NCBI RefSeq assembly: GCF_030272615.1
Contig: NC_081415.1
Span: forward strand, 366,741,667 to 366,805,666
Origin: Cryptomeria japonica
Taxonomy: Eukaryota > Streptophyta > Pinopsida > Cupressales > Cupressaceae
DNA length: 64,000 bases
Reading direction: 5' to 3'
Position numbers and translations under genes: made by a program. This document shows, piece after piece, positions 33,588-45,894 of the stretch. A model generated the notes under the pieces. It searched no databases and was not told where the DNA came from. It worked only from the letters and a program-made list of their open reading frames with translations. The stretch's first letter is position 1; each line of letters begins with the position of its first letter.

Positions 33588-35394
33588 CCCCCCCTTAAGA
33601 TGAACTTAGAGAGTAGCTAAAAAACTAAATGCATGAAGCAAAAAAAATGCAACTACATGAGAAGGCAAAAAAAAAAATTGGGTCCCGGCAACAAGGCCTG
33701 ATGAGGTACCCAAGCACAACCAAATCTCTATGAATCAAAGAAATAGAGAAAACCACATGGGAAAAAACTCTACTCCAAAAAGAGATGGAAAAAACAAGTG
33801 AAGGACTGAAGAAGCCTCCAAACAAGAATGTTCCAAAAAGATAGGAACAAGAGAAGATCATGAAGAACACCACTGAAGCATGAAATAGCTACAAACACTA
33901 TCAAAGAGTAACTGTTGATCTAAAGAACCTCCACTAAAATAGAACATGACCAGGTAGAGAAGATTGTAATCTGCATGAGTGCCCTCAAATGACACTACTT
34001 GAATTAGATGGCAAACAAGGGCAAACAACTGAACTCGAAGATACATATGGCATGAGACACCAAAGCCTGAAGAGCTAATCAATCGAACCAAGGAAGCATT
34101 AAAACAACAGGACAAACCTCCCCATAATGTTGAAAAGGGAGAGGGATAGGTACACTGAAAAGAACTGCCAACAAGAACTACATGACGAAGAACCAGGAAC
34201 ATCGAAGGTGCAGAGAAAAAGTACATAGTATCATGGAAGGAACACTCACTTGACACACATCATGAGGTGAATGTCATGGAAGGAACACTCACTGGACAAA
34301 GGTAGATGGAAAACTAAAGGCAAACATCAACCCCCCATGGCACATTATAAGTAGTGCATGTACAATAAGGCACAAGATTTGCAAGATCCCAAATAAACAA
34401 TGCATGATGGCACTTTATCTCAGTGTGTTTGCATAAATAAAATGCTACAATAATAAGAAGAGACAAAAGACTAGAAACATAAAGAATAGCAAAAAATGAG
34501 ACATCCTACTTTGAGAAAGAGATCTAAGGACCTGAAACATCCAAGATATTTACCAGAGTGCTGAAAAGCAAAAAACTGAATAAAATATACCTGGAGCAAA
34601 ATCTGGAAAGAAAATTATTATGAATAGAAAGTACACAGAACAAGCTTTCCAACAATATAATGTTTTCAAAAAATGGAGTTCGGATGCTCAAGTTATGTCT
34701 CTTGGAGTGCAAAAAAGAAACTCTGGCTTGGACAACAAAAAACACCATCAAAAAAGCAAAATCAAAAGTTCAAACCTCTAGATCCGAGTAGAGCTCGAAA
34801 AGAGCTTTTCGATGCCTATTCGTTTACAAAAAACTGACTCTGTTTGCCCATGTTACGACCAAAAGAAAAAAAAAAAAAACCCCTCTTGTAGGAAACAAAG
34901 AAGGTTAAAAAAAAAAAAAAATTGTTGACGAAAATCTTTTGACGCATTTGCAGGTACAGCTGTATGGATTTTTCTACCTTGTAAACCATGTCAATGAAAA
35001 AATCATGGCCCGGACGCCCTTGTCACCGAAATAGGTCGAATTATATATCACAATGACTAGAAATGCCCTTTGGAAGCCAACAATGAGGCCTTTTTTGGCC
35101 CAAACGGCTCTTAAATTTACTTTTTAATGATTTTTCAAATGAATTTCTTGAAATTCGTGCCAAAAAATGTCCAGAACCCAAATTTATCAAAATTTGACAA
35201 ATTTTATGTGGAAATGAGGGGTTTATGGGCGTTCGGAGCTCAACTGTGAGGTTCGTTTGAGCCCAAAATGATCAAAAACAAAATAGCTACCCCAGATCCA
35301 ATAAAAAAAATTCTGAAAAAAGTTTGAAACCCTCCTCCAAAAAATCTTCTGAAAAATCAGGAACAAGCAACAGCAGATGTAGGCTCTGATACCA

Positions 35395-35440
35395 TGAAGA
35401 AGTTGAGAAAATACAACTTCAGAGATCCTAAGAACACCTG
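35395..35440 (-). repeat. Internal LTR stub of the dimer element
   Basis: The 46 bp next to the second primer site equal the primer-site end of the LTR (CTTCAGAGATCC-TAAGAACACC). They then join body sequence at AAGAACACC, a word also present in the body at 33863, so the join may be a microhomology deletion. Confidence 0.8.
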
Positions 35441-36926
35441 TGAAGCATGAAATAGCTACAAACATTGTCGAAGAGTAACTGTTGATCTGAAGAGCCTACA
35501 CTAAAATAGAACATGACCAGGTAGAGAAGACTGTAATCTGCATGAGTGCCCTCAAATGACACTACTTGAATCAGATGGCAAACAAGGGCAAATAATTGAA
35601 CTCGAAGATGCAAATGGCATGAGACACCAAACCCTGAAGAGTTGATCAATCAAACCAAAGAAACATTAAAACAATAGGACAAACCTCCCCATAATGTTGA
35701 AAAGGGAGAGGGACGGGTACACTGAAAAGAATGGCCAACAAGAACTGCATGACGAAGAACAAGGAACATCGAAGGTGCAGAGAAAAAGTACATAGTGTCA
35801 TGGAAGGAACACTCACTTAACACACATTATGAGGCGAATGTCGTTGAAGGAACACTCACTGGACAAAGGTAGATGGCAAACAAAAGGCAAACATCAACCC
35901 CACCATGGCACTTTATAAGTAGTGCATGTACAATAAGGCACAAGATGTGCAAGATCTCAAGTAAACAATTAATGATGGCACTTTATCTCACTGAGTTTGC
36001 ATAAATAAAATGTTACAATGATAAGAAGAGATAGAAGACTAGAAACAGAAAGAACAGCAAAAAATGAGACATCCTACTCTGAGAAAGAGATCCCATGACC
36101 TGAAACATCCAAGATATTTACCAGAGTGTTGAAAAGCAAAAAAATAGAATAAAATATACCTAGAGCAAAATTTGGAAAGAAAACTCATATGACTGGAAAG
36201 TACACAGAACAAGCTTTCCAACAATATAATTTTTTCAAAAAATAGAGTTTGGATGCTCAAGTTATGTCTCCTAGAGTGCAAAACATAACCTATGGCTTGG
36301 ACAGCAAAAAACGCCATCAAAAAAGAAAAATAAAAAGTTCAAACCTCCAGATCTAAGTAGAGCTCGAAAAGAGATTTCCGACGCCTATTCGTTTTTGAAA
36401 AACTGACTCTGTTTGCCCAAGTTACAGCCAAAAGAAAAAAAGAAAAAACTCTCCTCTAGGGCATAAAGAAGGTTAAAAAAAAATCGATGAAAATTTTCTG
36501 ACGCATTTGCAGGTACAGCCGTATGGATTGTTTCACCTCGAAAAATGTGCCAATGAAAAATCATGGCCCAGATGCCCTTGTCACCAAAATAGGTCAAATT
36601 ATATATCAAAATGATTGGAAATACCCTTCGAAAGCCAATGGTGAGGTCTTATTTGGCCCAAACTACTCTGAATTTTTTTAATGATTTTTCAGATGAATTT
36701 CTTGAAATTTGTGCCAAAAATTTTCTAGAACCCAAATTTTATGTGGAAATGGGGGGTTTATGGGTGTTTTGAGCTCAACGGTGAGATCCGTTTGAGCCCA
36801 AAATGATCAAAAACAAAACTGCTACCTCAGATCCAATAAAAAACTCTGAAAAGGCTTGAAACCCTCCTCCAAAAAATCTTCTGAAAAATCAGGAACAAGC
36901 AGCAGCAGATGTAGGCTCTGACACCA

Positions 36927-37246
36927 TGAAGAAGTTGAGAAAATACAACTTCAGAGATTCCAAGAACACTTGTTAGCAAAATACCTATCACAAGAGAAGA
37001 TTGGAGACAGAAACACAATAAAGGCTCTGAAAAAATATTATCATTCAGAGAGGGAATCAAAATAAAGTTACAATATCCTTATGACAGGAGAATTAGAAAC
37101 CCTAAAGATGTGCAACTCTAAAGACATAAAGAGTATTTAATAATTACCTACAATATTATTAAATGTCTAAGTTTAGCTTAAGCGTAGAGTATAATAGACT
37201 AATAATTAAATAAATAATTATTAGCTAATACAAGATAACTCTAACA
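36927..37246 (-). repeat. 5' LTR of the dimer element
   Basis: 320 bp. Its inner end directly precedes the TGGTGTCAGAGC primer site on the - strand. Confidence 0.9.
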
Positions 37247-37251
37247 CTTAC

Positions 37252-38640
37252 CACTATGATAACCTTCTTTTTCATGTAGTTGTACTTGAGTTCATAATCC
37301 TTTAGGCCCTCACTAAAAAGGGCAATTGGCTGCTCCAATTTCTCTTTATTTAGTTGTGTTAGGACAACAGATATACTTGCATCTCCTCCCAATGTATAGA
37401 GGATGAAATCCTTCTCATAGTTTGTATTTACTAAGGTGGGAGCTTGAGAAATGGCTTGTTTGATCTTATCAAAGCCTTCCTTTCCTTCTTTGGTCCATTT
37501 TAAGGGTAGATCCTTCTTGAGCATGGTGGTGAGAGGCTGGACCAAGGTTGCAAGGTTTGCAATAAACCTTCTTACAAAATTGATTATCCCAAGGAAGCTT
37601 TGTAGCCCTCTCTTGTGGCTTGGGAGTGGAAGAGACACAATGGCTACCACTCTCTCTAGATCAATATCTAGACCCTCCTTGGACACAATATGTCCTCATA
37701 GTTTGCCCTGATCAGTGGCAAACACACACTTGTTGGGGTTCAAAGATACACCATACTCTCTCCACTTTCAGAATACTTGCTCAAGGTGAGCGAAGTGATC
37801 TGCATGCCTAGAGTACACAGTAATATCATCAAGATATATGAGTACAAACTCTAGTAGCACTCCCTTAAAGGCCATATCCATGGCTCTTTGAAAACTGGCA
37901 CTTGCATTTATTAGTCCAAAAGGCATTTTATAATAGGTGTAAGTGCCTCATTTAGTAGTAAATGTAGTCTTAAATTGGTTTGATTATTGGACTAGGATTT
38001 TTTTATACCCTAAGTATCCATCCAAGAATGAAAATTTTTCTGAGCCACTAACTTTGGCTAAATTTAGTTCCATGGAAGGAAGGAGATAAGTATCTTTGAG
38101 GGAGGCTCTATTGAGATCCCTAAAGTCTACACACAATCTAATTTCCCCGTTCTTCTTCCTTACTGGAACAAGATTAGCTATCCAAGAAGAATGCTTGATT
38201 TGAAAAATATTGTTAGATTCTATAAGCCTGGACAACTCTTTTCTCATTAAAGGCTCAATTTTGGGGTTTATAGGTCTTTGATTTTGTCTAACAATTTTTG
38301 CATTATGATCAAGCTCTATGGTATGTTGAGCTAAATTGGGGTCAAACCCTCTTAGATCCTCATATGTAAAAGCAAAAACATCACCATATTCTTGACAAAG
38401 ATTAACAAAAACACTTTGATCAGTTTGGGAACATATCTTTCCCAACTTAAGAGCTTTTCCCTCTGCCATGATGATTGATTTGTAGTCTCCCACTCTTGTA
38501 GCCAAGTTCATAGTTCTAATTTTCATTTGATCACAAAAGTTGAATATCCCTTCCAAGGTGATCAATCCCTTGGGAAACTTGTTTGAGCTCAACTGCATAA
38601 TTTTCTCTCCATACTAATCCTTCAATATTATTTTCTTCTT
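37252..38640 (-). pseudogene. pol: Gypsy-A- reverse transcriptase and start of RNase H-like domain
   Basis: On the - strand: MQLSSNKFPKGLITLEGIF, then QHTIELDHNAKIVRQNQ, RPINPKIEPLMRKEL, WIANLVPVRKKNGEIRL and CVDFRDLNRASLKDTYLLP, i.e. the finger region missing from Gypsy-A+. Frame breaks lie around 37985 and 37690. The catalytic VYLDDI box is read near 37835, then LQSFLGIINFVRRFI and the RNase H-like start FILYTLGGDASISVVL, ending KKVIIVV at the dimer insertion. Confidence 0.88.
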
Positions 38641-39230
38641 GTGTGAGAAATCTGCTTCATCTTGTACGAATCTCATAATCTATTCATCAGAATCAAAGAC
38701 CTGCTAATTCACTTGGTTATCAGGTATTGTAGGTCTCACCACAAGTCTGATTTGATGTTCTTTCTCTACTGCAACATGAGATGGGATGTCATGTTGAGCA
38801 CCCATTGCTGCTAATCTATCAACATGCTTGTTTTGATTTATAGGGATACTAAAAATGTTGAAGGCTTCAAATCCTTCAATTAGATCCCATGTTCTATGCT
38901 TGTAGGCCTTGAGAAGGTTATTTTGGGTGGTTCTTTGGTCTCTAATCTATTTCACAACCAAATCACTCTCTCCAAACACCTTCAAGGATTTGATCCCTCT
39001 TCTTTGTATCGTTTGGAGACCCAAAATGAGAGCTTCATACTCAGCCACATTATTAGTGCAGCTAAAATGAAGTCTAAAAGAAAAGTAATATTCCTCCCCT
39101 TTTGGATAAATAAGAAACACACCATCCCTTGCACCATTCTTGTTCCTTGAGCCATCAAAGTATATATCCCACAATCCATGCATGTCATTTCTTTCTTTGG
39201 ATAGATTTGGGATAGGGGCATCATCTTTAA
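38641..39230 (-). pseudogene. Gypsy-A- archaeal/plant-type RNase H upstream of RT
   Basis: Much better preserved than in Gypsy-A+. On the - strand WDIYFDGSRNKNGARDGVFL, then FSCTNNVAEYEALILGL and KVFGESDLVV, carry the Asp, Glu and Asp catalytic positions of the archaeal/plant RNase H type. A stop near 38948 is followed by readable continuation (VDRLAAMGAQHDIPSHV). It sits between protease and RT. In Tat-lineage plant gypsy elements, which carry a comparable extra RNase H, the domain lies after the RT-RNase H, so the order is a lineage marker worth noting. Confidence 0.8.
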
Positions 39231-40187
39231 GGATGTAATATGTACCTACGCCGATACCTTTGATTTCATCAATGGGATCAAAATGAAATGCATTTTCCCA
39301 CTCATCAAATAGGGAATCAAGAACCTCCTCCAACCGAGTTGCAGGCTCTCTTACTAAAATTTCTTCATTCTCATGGAGAGTACAATTCATGTTGATAATA
39401 CTTGGGGTATAGGGCTCAATATGATCCTTGGCAATAGGCTCAACCCTAATGGCCACTTTGATGTCATACCTTGTCCTAAACAACATGTGAGACCAGTCAA
39501 AAGATAAGTAGCCACCTATCTTAGAAGTACATTCCCTAGATAAACAAAGGTAAAAATATGTTGGTAGGTCTATGTATCTTGCAACACACTACAACCTAAA
39601 AAGGCATACAATTCAAGATATAAATCCCTAATGACCCCCATAGTCTGAACTGATGTACCATCAAGTTGTACCACCCCTCTTGTTATAGGCTCTTACTTTA
39701 TACCTAGGTGATTGGCTACCCCCTTAGGCATAACTGAACTACAAGCCCCACTATCTATCATGCAATTATGGACAATATTATTTCCTATAATTAAGAAAAG
39801 ATAGAAATGGGGAGGCTTACTAATTTTCTTTTAAATTTCTACCTCTACATGTTGCACCAAGCTTGTAGGAGTGGGTGTGCTGCAACCCTTGCTTGATGTC
39901 TCTGTAAAAATTATGTCTTTTAGGGCCTCTTGAAGTATATCTCTCTAGGATGGAATAGAGGGTCCATCTCACATAAAAACATTAAGGCTGACCTTCTTTA
40001 TTTGTTCTACTATGTTGAATGGAATGCCAACCGTAGTAGAGGTCTTTGTAAAAACAATATCCAACTTTGATGTTGTGGAAACCTTTGGTTTCTCCCCTTG
40101 TGTGACCTTTTGAGACAACTCTTGTTCTTTAATTATAGAAGACACCTTATCGAGAGACATAGATATTGGAGCTTTTATGGTAGCTTG
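39231..40187 (-). pseudogene. Gypsy-A- aspartic protease region
   Basis: On the - strand CMIDSGACSSVMPKG lies near 39760-39716, followed by a divergent body. The region 39486-39231 holds the linker to the RNase H (NMNCTLHENEEILVREPA; EWENAFHFDPIDEI). Upstream, at 40202-39969, is the Ser/Thr/Lys-rich gag-protease junction (TQATIKAPISMSLDKV), which copia-2 cuts at 40187. Confidence 0.8.
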
Positions 40188-41721
40188 TGTTGGCATTGAC
40201 AAAACCAGTTAATCCAGAGAACTAGTATATTAGCTGAGATTTGTCATTGATGTCTAACACTGACCGGTGGAGAGGTAATGATGGAGTGGTGTATCTCAAT
40301 AGAAAAGGCAATGACTTGTAAACAACATGGAAACAGCATAAGAGACAGATGGTCAAGGTTCAATCAGCTCAAGGGAAGAGAGACTAAGCTAACTGGTCTA
40401 TCACTCTAGAAGATTGGTGTTGAGGACAAATCTTTAGGTTGGTCACTCTAATGATGATGAAGTCACAAAAGGTGACTTAGGAAAGAAGGCTTGAGAATGT
40501 ATACAAACCGGAACCTCATTGGAAAATAGGAGAAGAGGCTTGATGGAAGCACTACAAATTGACATCAAAGGATGAACCGGTAATGAAGAGCGTAGTGGTA
40601 TACCAATACACAGGTGAAGCAGAAGGAAGATAGGTGAGCAGCGTAAATCTCAGAGTGGTGATCGGTTACAAAGTTGCAATGGCAAAAGGTGAGCTGGTGA
40701 GTTTGTAGCAATGCCCAACTAAAGGTTGGTGAAGTCAACTTCAGTTATCATGCAGTTAAGCCATGATTACTTGCGGATTTTTTGGTTCACATTTAAAAGA
40801 CTAAACTTGTCCCAGAAGTCACTATTTTGGGGGGATGTAGTGGCAAAATTGGTTGAGTAGTTGGCGGAATTGTTGTAGGGTGTGCAAAGCAAGAGCTGAA
40901 AGATTTGAATTCAAAATCTACCGAAATCTATGATTGCATTGATTAAGGAAACACCTGAAGGTGATGACAGAGAATGTATAAATTATTTTGAGTTCATTCA
41001 AAATATTTTTGATCGTAAAATTTGCAAAGTGAAAATCATGTGAGAGATGATCCGAAGTGAAGAGTGAGGAAGTGCTAAATGATTTAGCAGAGTAGAGTAT
41101 GTGTGAAGTAGACCGACAAAGTGCAGAGCCGAGGGTATGAGCAGAGGACCAGTGTAGTGCAAAGCAGACACAACTAGTGGAGACAAAGTAAGATTTTCAT
41201 TATGATCTGATCAAGCTATCAGTAGTTATTCCAGCAGATCAACTTCTTGTTGCTTTCTAACCATTACAACTTAAAATCCCTTAATCGAGTAGACTTTAAC
41301 ATGTCCCTTTGTAAAATCCCTTAACCGAGTGACATCTTAATTGATGATCCTAAGACCTTTAAAAGGGCTACCTCTAACAGGGTAAAGGCACTAACATTCC
41401 TTAAATAAAATCCCTTAACCGGGTGGCACTTAACAGTGTCTTTGTAATCTCTTAACAGGGATGGCTTCTCACCGAGCGTACTCCAGAAGAGTGAAAGTTT
41501 TGTGAGTTTCTACTCACACCTTGGTTTTCTCCCATTTGGGTTTCCACAAGATAAATCTTGGTGTTACCGTGTATCTTTTCATGCATGCATGTTCTTTTGT
41601 AATAACTATTTATATTGATGAATATTATGTTAGTGTAGTCTTGAGTTAAAAGGTTTTAATTTTGTAAAATTGGTTAGGTGTTGATTCACCCCTCCCCTCT
41701 CAACACTAGTTGGGACTAACA
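40188..41721 (+). repeat. 5' LTR of copia-2
   Basis: 1,534 bp, from TGTTGGCATTGACAAAAC to GGGACTAACA. AAATCCCTTAACCGRGT motifs lie near 41272, 41313 and 41407. The C-rich box CACCCCTCCCCTCTCAACAC is near 41690. Confidence 0.92.
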
Positions 41722-41722
41722 A

Positions 41723-41735
41723 TTGGTATCACATA
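41723..41735 (+). promoter_or_regulatory. Primer binding site of copia-2
   Basis: TTGGTATCACAT, one base inside the LTR; the first nine bases fit the initiator-Met tRNA site. Confidence 0.8.
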
Positions 41736-41784
41736 TTTGGTCCTTAGATTCTGAAGAGCTTAATAGCTTAAGGAAATATCCAAG

Positions 41785-42800
41785 ATGATGTGAAAGGAGG
41801 GTCCTAAGTTTTCTAAGGAGAATTGCATCTTATGGTGTGGTAGAATGAAGCTCTACCTAAGAACCCTAGGAGTACAATACTGGAACCATGTAATCATAGA
41901 GTACAATGAACCTATAGGGGTTCTCACTGTTGATCTGATCAAAGAAAGGAAAGACAACACTTCTACTATGGATCTGATTGCTAGCACTCTATCTGATAAT
42001 GAGCATGTTGAGGTTCAAGATCTGAAAACAACCTATCAGATGTGGAATAAGCTAAAGACTATTTATGGAGGAGATCCTCATGTTCAAAAGGCTAAAGTGG
42101 ATAGCTTGAGAGGAAAATTTGATGAGATGAGGATGTAAGAAGGAGAAAATAGAGAACAATATATTAAAAGAATAAAGGATGTAGTAAATTCCATCAGAAG
42201 TGCTAGAGGAAAGCTTGAAGAAGATGATGTGGTTAGCAAAATCTTGAGAACCTTGCTACCACAATATGCCATAAGGGTTTCTACAATTTAGGAACTCGGA
42301 TCCTTGGGAACAGTTAATGTTTTGCTTGACTCACTAATCGGTAAGTTGACTTCCTTTGAGCTAAGCAACTATGATAATAGTGTACCAAAGATTGGCGTTG
42401 CCTTCAAAGCTTCCATGATGCATGCACCAACAAGGAGAAGAAAAAAACCTAGAAACAGTTATACTACAAGAACCGGTAATTCTCATGAATGTGATAACCT
42501 GTTATCTGAAGAACAGGAACAAGATGATATTGAAGCTCTATTAGCAAGAAGGTTGCCAAGAGGAATAGGAAATTATAAAGGTAAACTTCCCTTGAAGTGT
42601 TTCTGTTGCAATAGAATAGGTCATATTGCATCTAGATGTCCTGACAATTATAAGAAGGACAATTTTAGAAGCTACAAAGATAAGAGAAAGAAGGATTGCT
42701 ATCTTGTAGAAGGAGTTACTAATCAAGAATCAAAAGGATCTGATGGAGATGGAATTGCATTTGTAGTGGTAAAGGAAGAAAACACAAAGGAAGGTGATAT
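41785..42800 (+). pseudogene. gag: copia-2 gag
   Basis: The start codon pair at 41785 is followed directly by TGA (copia-1 has Lys there). The core reads WCGRMKLYLRTLGVQYW, TTYQMWNKLKTIYGG and SLRGKFDEMRM, with stops at 42136 and 42289 in one frame. A complete zinc knuckle CFCCNRIGHIASRC lies at 42598-42639, preceded by LPRGIGNYKGKLP as in copia-1. A basic, then acidic, linker leads to protease without a frame change. Confidence 0.88.
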
Positions 42801-44478
42801 GGCACTGATCTCTAGTTTAAACTGGTGTGAAGATTGGGTAATTGACAGTGGTTGCACTCACCACATTATCAGTGATAGAAACAAATTCCTCAGCATGGAG
42901 GACTGCAATGGAGGAACCGTGAGATTCAGAAATGATGCTCCTTGTGCAATAAAAGGTAAGGGATCTATTGCCCTAAATGACAAAACAAACTATGAAGATG
43001 TTTATTGGGTAGAAGGGCTTAAATATAGTTTGTTAAGTGTTGTAGAACTTAACAATAAGGGTTACCGGTTAGAATTCAATGAAGGAATATGCAAAATAAA
43101 TGACAAATCAGGAAGTTTGATTGCTACCGGTAAACAATCTAGAGGTAATATGTTTCACCTAGACACCACCATAGGTAGTTGTCTAATGGCAAAGGTAGAA
43201 GACAGTTGGTTGTGGAACAAAAGATTGTGTCATGTTAACTTTGATAGCATAGCAAAAGTAAGTAAGCTGAAGTATGTCAAAGGGATGCCTAATAGTATGA
43301 AACCTAAAAATACTATGTGTAAAGAATGCCAACTAGGAAAGTTGACTGAGTCTAGTTTCAGTAGCAAATCTTATTCATCTAAAAATGTGTTGGACCTAGT
43401 TCATATAGACTTGTGTGGTCCTATGAGGACCAAGAGTTTCTATGGGGACCGTTATTTCATGTTGTTTGTAGATGACTTCTCAAGAATGATGTGGGATGTA
43501 TTCTTGAAAGAAATATTTGAAACCTTTCACATGTTTAAGGTCTTCAAGGCTCTAGTAGAGAGAGGAACCGGTAAAAAATCTAAAATGTCTGAGATCAGAT
43601 AGAGGAGGAGAGTTCACCTCTCAAGAGTTTATGAAATACTATGAAGAACAGGGGATTATGAAATAGATGTCTGCACCCAAAACAACTCAGAAGAATGGGG
43701 TTGTTGAAAGAAGGAATAGAACTCTAATTGATTGTGCAAGGACTCTGATGATACAAAAGAATATTCCACATATCTTCTAGAGAGAAGCAGTAAGCACTGC
43801 TATGTATACCTTGAATCGGATACAAGTGAAGAAAGGGACAAATAAAACTCCCTATGAATTATGGTTTGGATACTCACCCAATGTCATCTATTTCAAAGTA
43901 TTTGTAAGCAAGTGCTATATCAAGAGGGATGAGTACTCTGGAAAGTTCGATCCCAAGGGTGATGAAGGAACCTTCTTAGGTTACTCCACAAAAATTAAAG
44001 CATATTGATGTTTGAACAAAAGGACCGGTAAGATTGTGGAGAGTGATAATGTCAAAGTGGATGAGTTCTCTAAGAAAAATAAGCAGGATAGCAAGAGTGA
44101 GCCAGATAATTATAAAGGATTCGAGTACACTGTACCGGTCAAACTTGCTAAAGAAAATCCTGTTGTAGCAGCAAATGGGGAAGCATGTGAAGTAGAACTT
44201 GCACAACTAGTAGAAGAAGCTCCAAGAAATGAACCGATATTAGCAAGGTATGTCAGAAACAATCACTCAACTGAAAATATTTCATTGGTGACAAAGATGT
44301 AGGAGTATTAACTAGAAGAAGAGAAAGAGAGAATGCATGTCTGCTCTCCAAAATTGAGCCCAAGATAGCAAAGGAGGATCTAAGAGATGATGACTGGATC
44401 AAAGCCATGAAGGAGAAACTGGAACAAATTGAGAAAAATGAAACTTGGACTCTAGTGCCCAAACCGTAGAATAAAAAT
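42801..44478 (+). pseudogene. pol: copia-2 protease and integrase
   Basis: Protease WVIDSGCTHHIISD lies at about 42835. GAG-pre-integrase reads WLWNKRLCHVNFDSI and CKECQLGKL. The integrase core is LVHIDLCGPM, VDDFSRMMWDV and, after a +1 slip near 43580 in an A run, RGGEFTSQEF. Stops at positions equivalent to Trp and Arg follow (before MSAPKTTQ, within the F-REAV motif, and after KIKAY). The C-terminal extension is TPYELWFGYSPNVIYFKVF. A second frame change near 44290 precedes RT. Confidence 0.9.
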
Positions 44479-45894
44479 GTGATAGGCACCAAATGGGTGT
44501 TTAGAAACAAAATGGATAAAACCGGTCAAATAGTAAGAAACAAAGCAAGGCTAGTATGCAAAGGCTATGCTCGGGAAGAAGGTTTGGATTATGGAGAAAC
44601 CTTTTCACTGGTGGCTAGGATAGAAGGGGTCAGAATCTTGCTTGCCTATGCTTACTACAAGAAATTCAAAGCTTACCAAATGGATGTCAAATCAGCATTC
44701 TTGAACGGTGTTTTAGAGGAAGAAGTGTACATAGAGAAATCGGAAGGGTTTGCATCAGAAGATGGTAGAGATATGGTATGCAGGATGAAGAAGGCTCTAT
44801 ATGGGCTAAAACAAGCACCAAGAGCTTGGTATTAGAGGCTGCACTCATATCTATTAAGCATAGGGTTCAAGAGAACGAGTGAAAACAATAACCTGTATCT
44901 GAAGACCAAAGAAAAAGGAAAACATTTGATTGCAAAAAATTGTGTTGATGATATTATCTTTGGAGGAGATGATGAGATGAGCAGAGGTTTTGTAGAACAA
45001 ATGAAGCAAGAGTTTGAAATGTCCATGATTGATGAAATAAAATTCTTCATCGGCCTGCAAGTATCACAGCTAAAGAATGGCATATTCATTAGTTAGACCA
45101 AGTACATAAGGAAAATTTTGAAGACTTTTGGAATGGAAGATTGCAAACCTGTTAGAACTCCAATGGTTATAGGTTGCAAGCTCTCCAAAAATGATGAGGT
45201 TCATCAAGTGAATGAGACACTTTATCAATCCATGATCGGTAAGTTGCAGTACGTAGTACACAGTAGACCGGATATAGCACAAGTTGTTGGCTTGGTTTCC
45301 AGATTTGTTGCAAATCCGAAAGAGACTCATATGGTGGAAGACAAGAGAATATTTAGATACCTTAAGGGGACTGATGAGTATGGTCTCTAGTATCCATATA
45401 AGGGAGATTTCAGCTTAAGTGTCTTCACCGATCCATATTGAGTAGGAAACATTGACGACAAAAAGAACACTAGTGGAGGTGAATTCTTTCTTGGAGATAG
45501 GATTATGTCATGGACAGGCAAGAAATAGAATTGCATCTCTCAATCCACAATTGAGGCTAAGTATGTGGCTGTTGCAATCAACTATACACAGATAGTATGG
45601 ATCAAGCAATTATTGGAAGGTATCCAAGAAAAGGTTATTGAACTTGTGGTGATTCACTGTGACAACACCAGTGCTATCGACATATCCAAGAATTCAGTGA
45701 TACATTCCAAGACAAAGCATATAGCTATCAAATATCACTACCTCAGGGAACAAGTTCAAGACAAGGAAGTGAGGTTGGAGTATATACCAACAAAAGAATA
45801 GGTGGCTAATATCTTCACCAAGCCACTACAGAAGGACACCTTTGAATACCTCAGAGGTAAGCTAGGGGTGATACCCCTACCTACATTAAAGTAA
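44479..45894 (+). pseudogene. pol: copia-2 reverse transcriptase and RNase H
   Basis: RT motifs are IGTKWVFRNKMDKTG, YQMDVKSAFLNG, KALYGLKQAPRAWY, NCVDDIIFGGDDEMS and IKFFIGLQVSQLKNGIF. The KPVRTPMVIGCKLSKND and QYVVHSRPDIAQVVG blocks are intact. RNase H follows: FTDPY, a TGA where Trp is expected, VGN; then IEAKYVAVAINYTQ, HCDNTSAIDISKN and NIFTKPLQKDTF, ending at the TAA at 45892-45894. Stops cluster at former Gln and Trp codons. Confidence 0.92.

Larger units (their letters stand above)
33259..37246 (-). mobile_element. Non-coding LTR element with an internally duplicated body (dimer)
   Basis: Flanked by CTTAT (33254-33258) and CTTAC (37247-37251), a one-mismatch target duplication in the Gypsy-A- RNase H region. 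The LTRs (33259-33587 and 36927-37246) start TGTTAGAGTTATCTTG on the - strand. The - strand primer site TGGTGTCAGAGC (36926-36915) and polypurine tract CTTAAGGGGGGG (33598-33588) give its orientation. The body is present twice (36926-35441 and 35394-33588, the second also holding an extra PPT-proximal segment). Between them are a second primer site TGGTATCAGAGC (35394-35383) and a 46-bp LTR stub. No frame shows Gag or Pol similarity, so it is non-autonomous. Confidence 0.88.

Noticed and set aside
34524-36320. Similar - strand open frames in both bodies of the dimer element
   Set aside because: They match only because the body is duplicated; composition is Phe/Ser/Leu-rich and there is no Gag or Pol motif.
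42304-43602. Long open stretch of copia-2 as evidence for an active element
   Set aside because: It is flanked by in-frame stops at 41791, 42136 and 42289 and by a frameshift near 43580, and the LTRs are well diverged.
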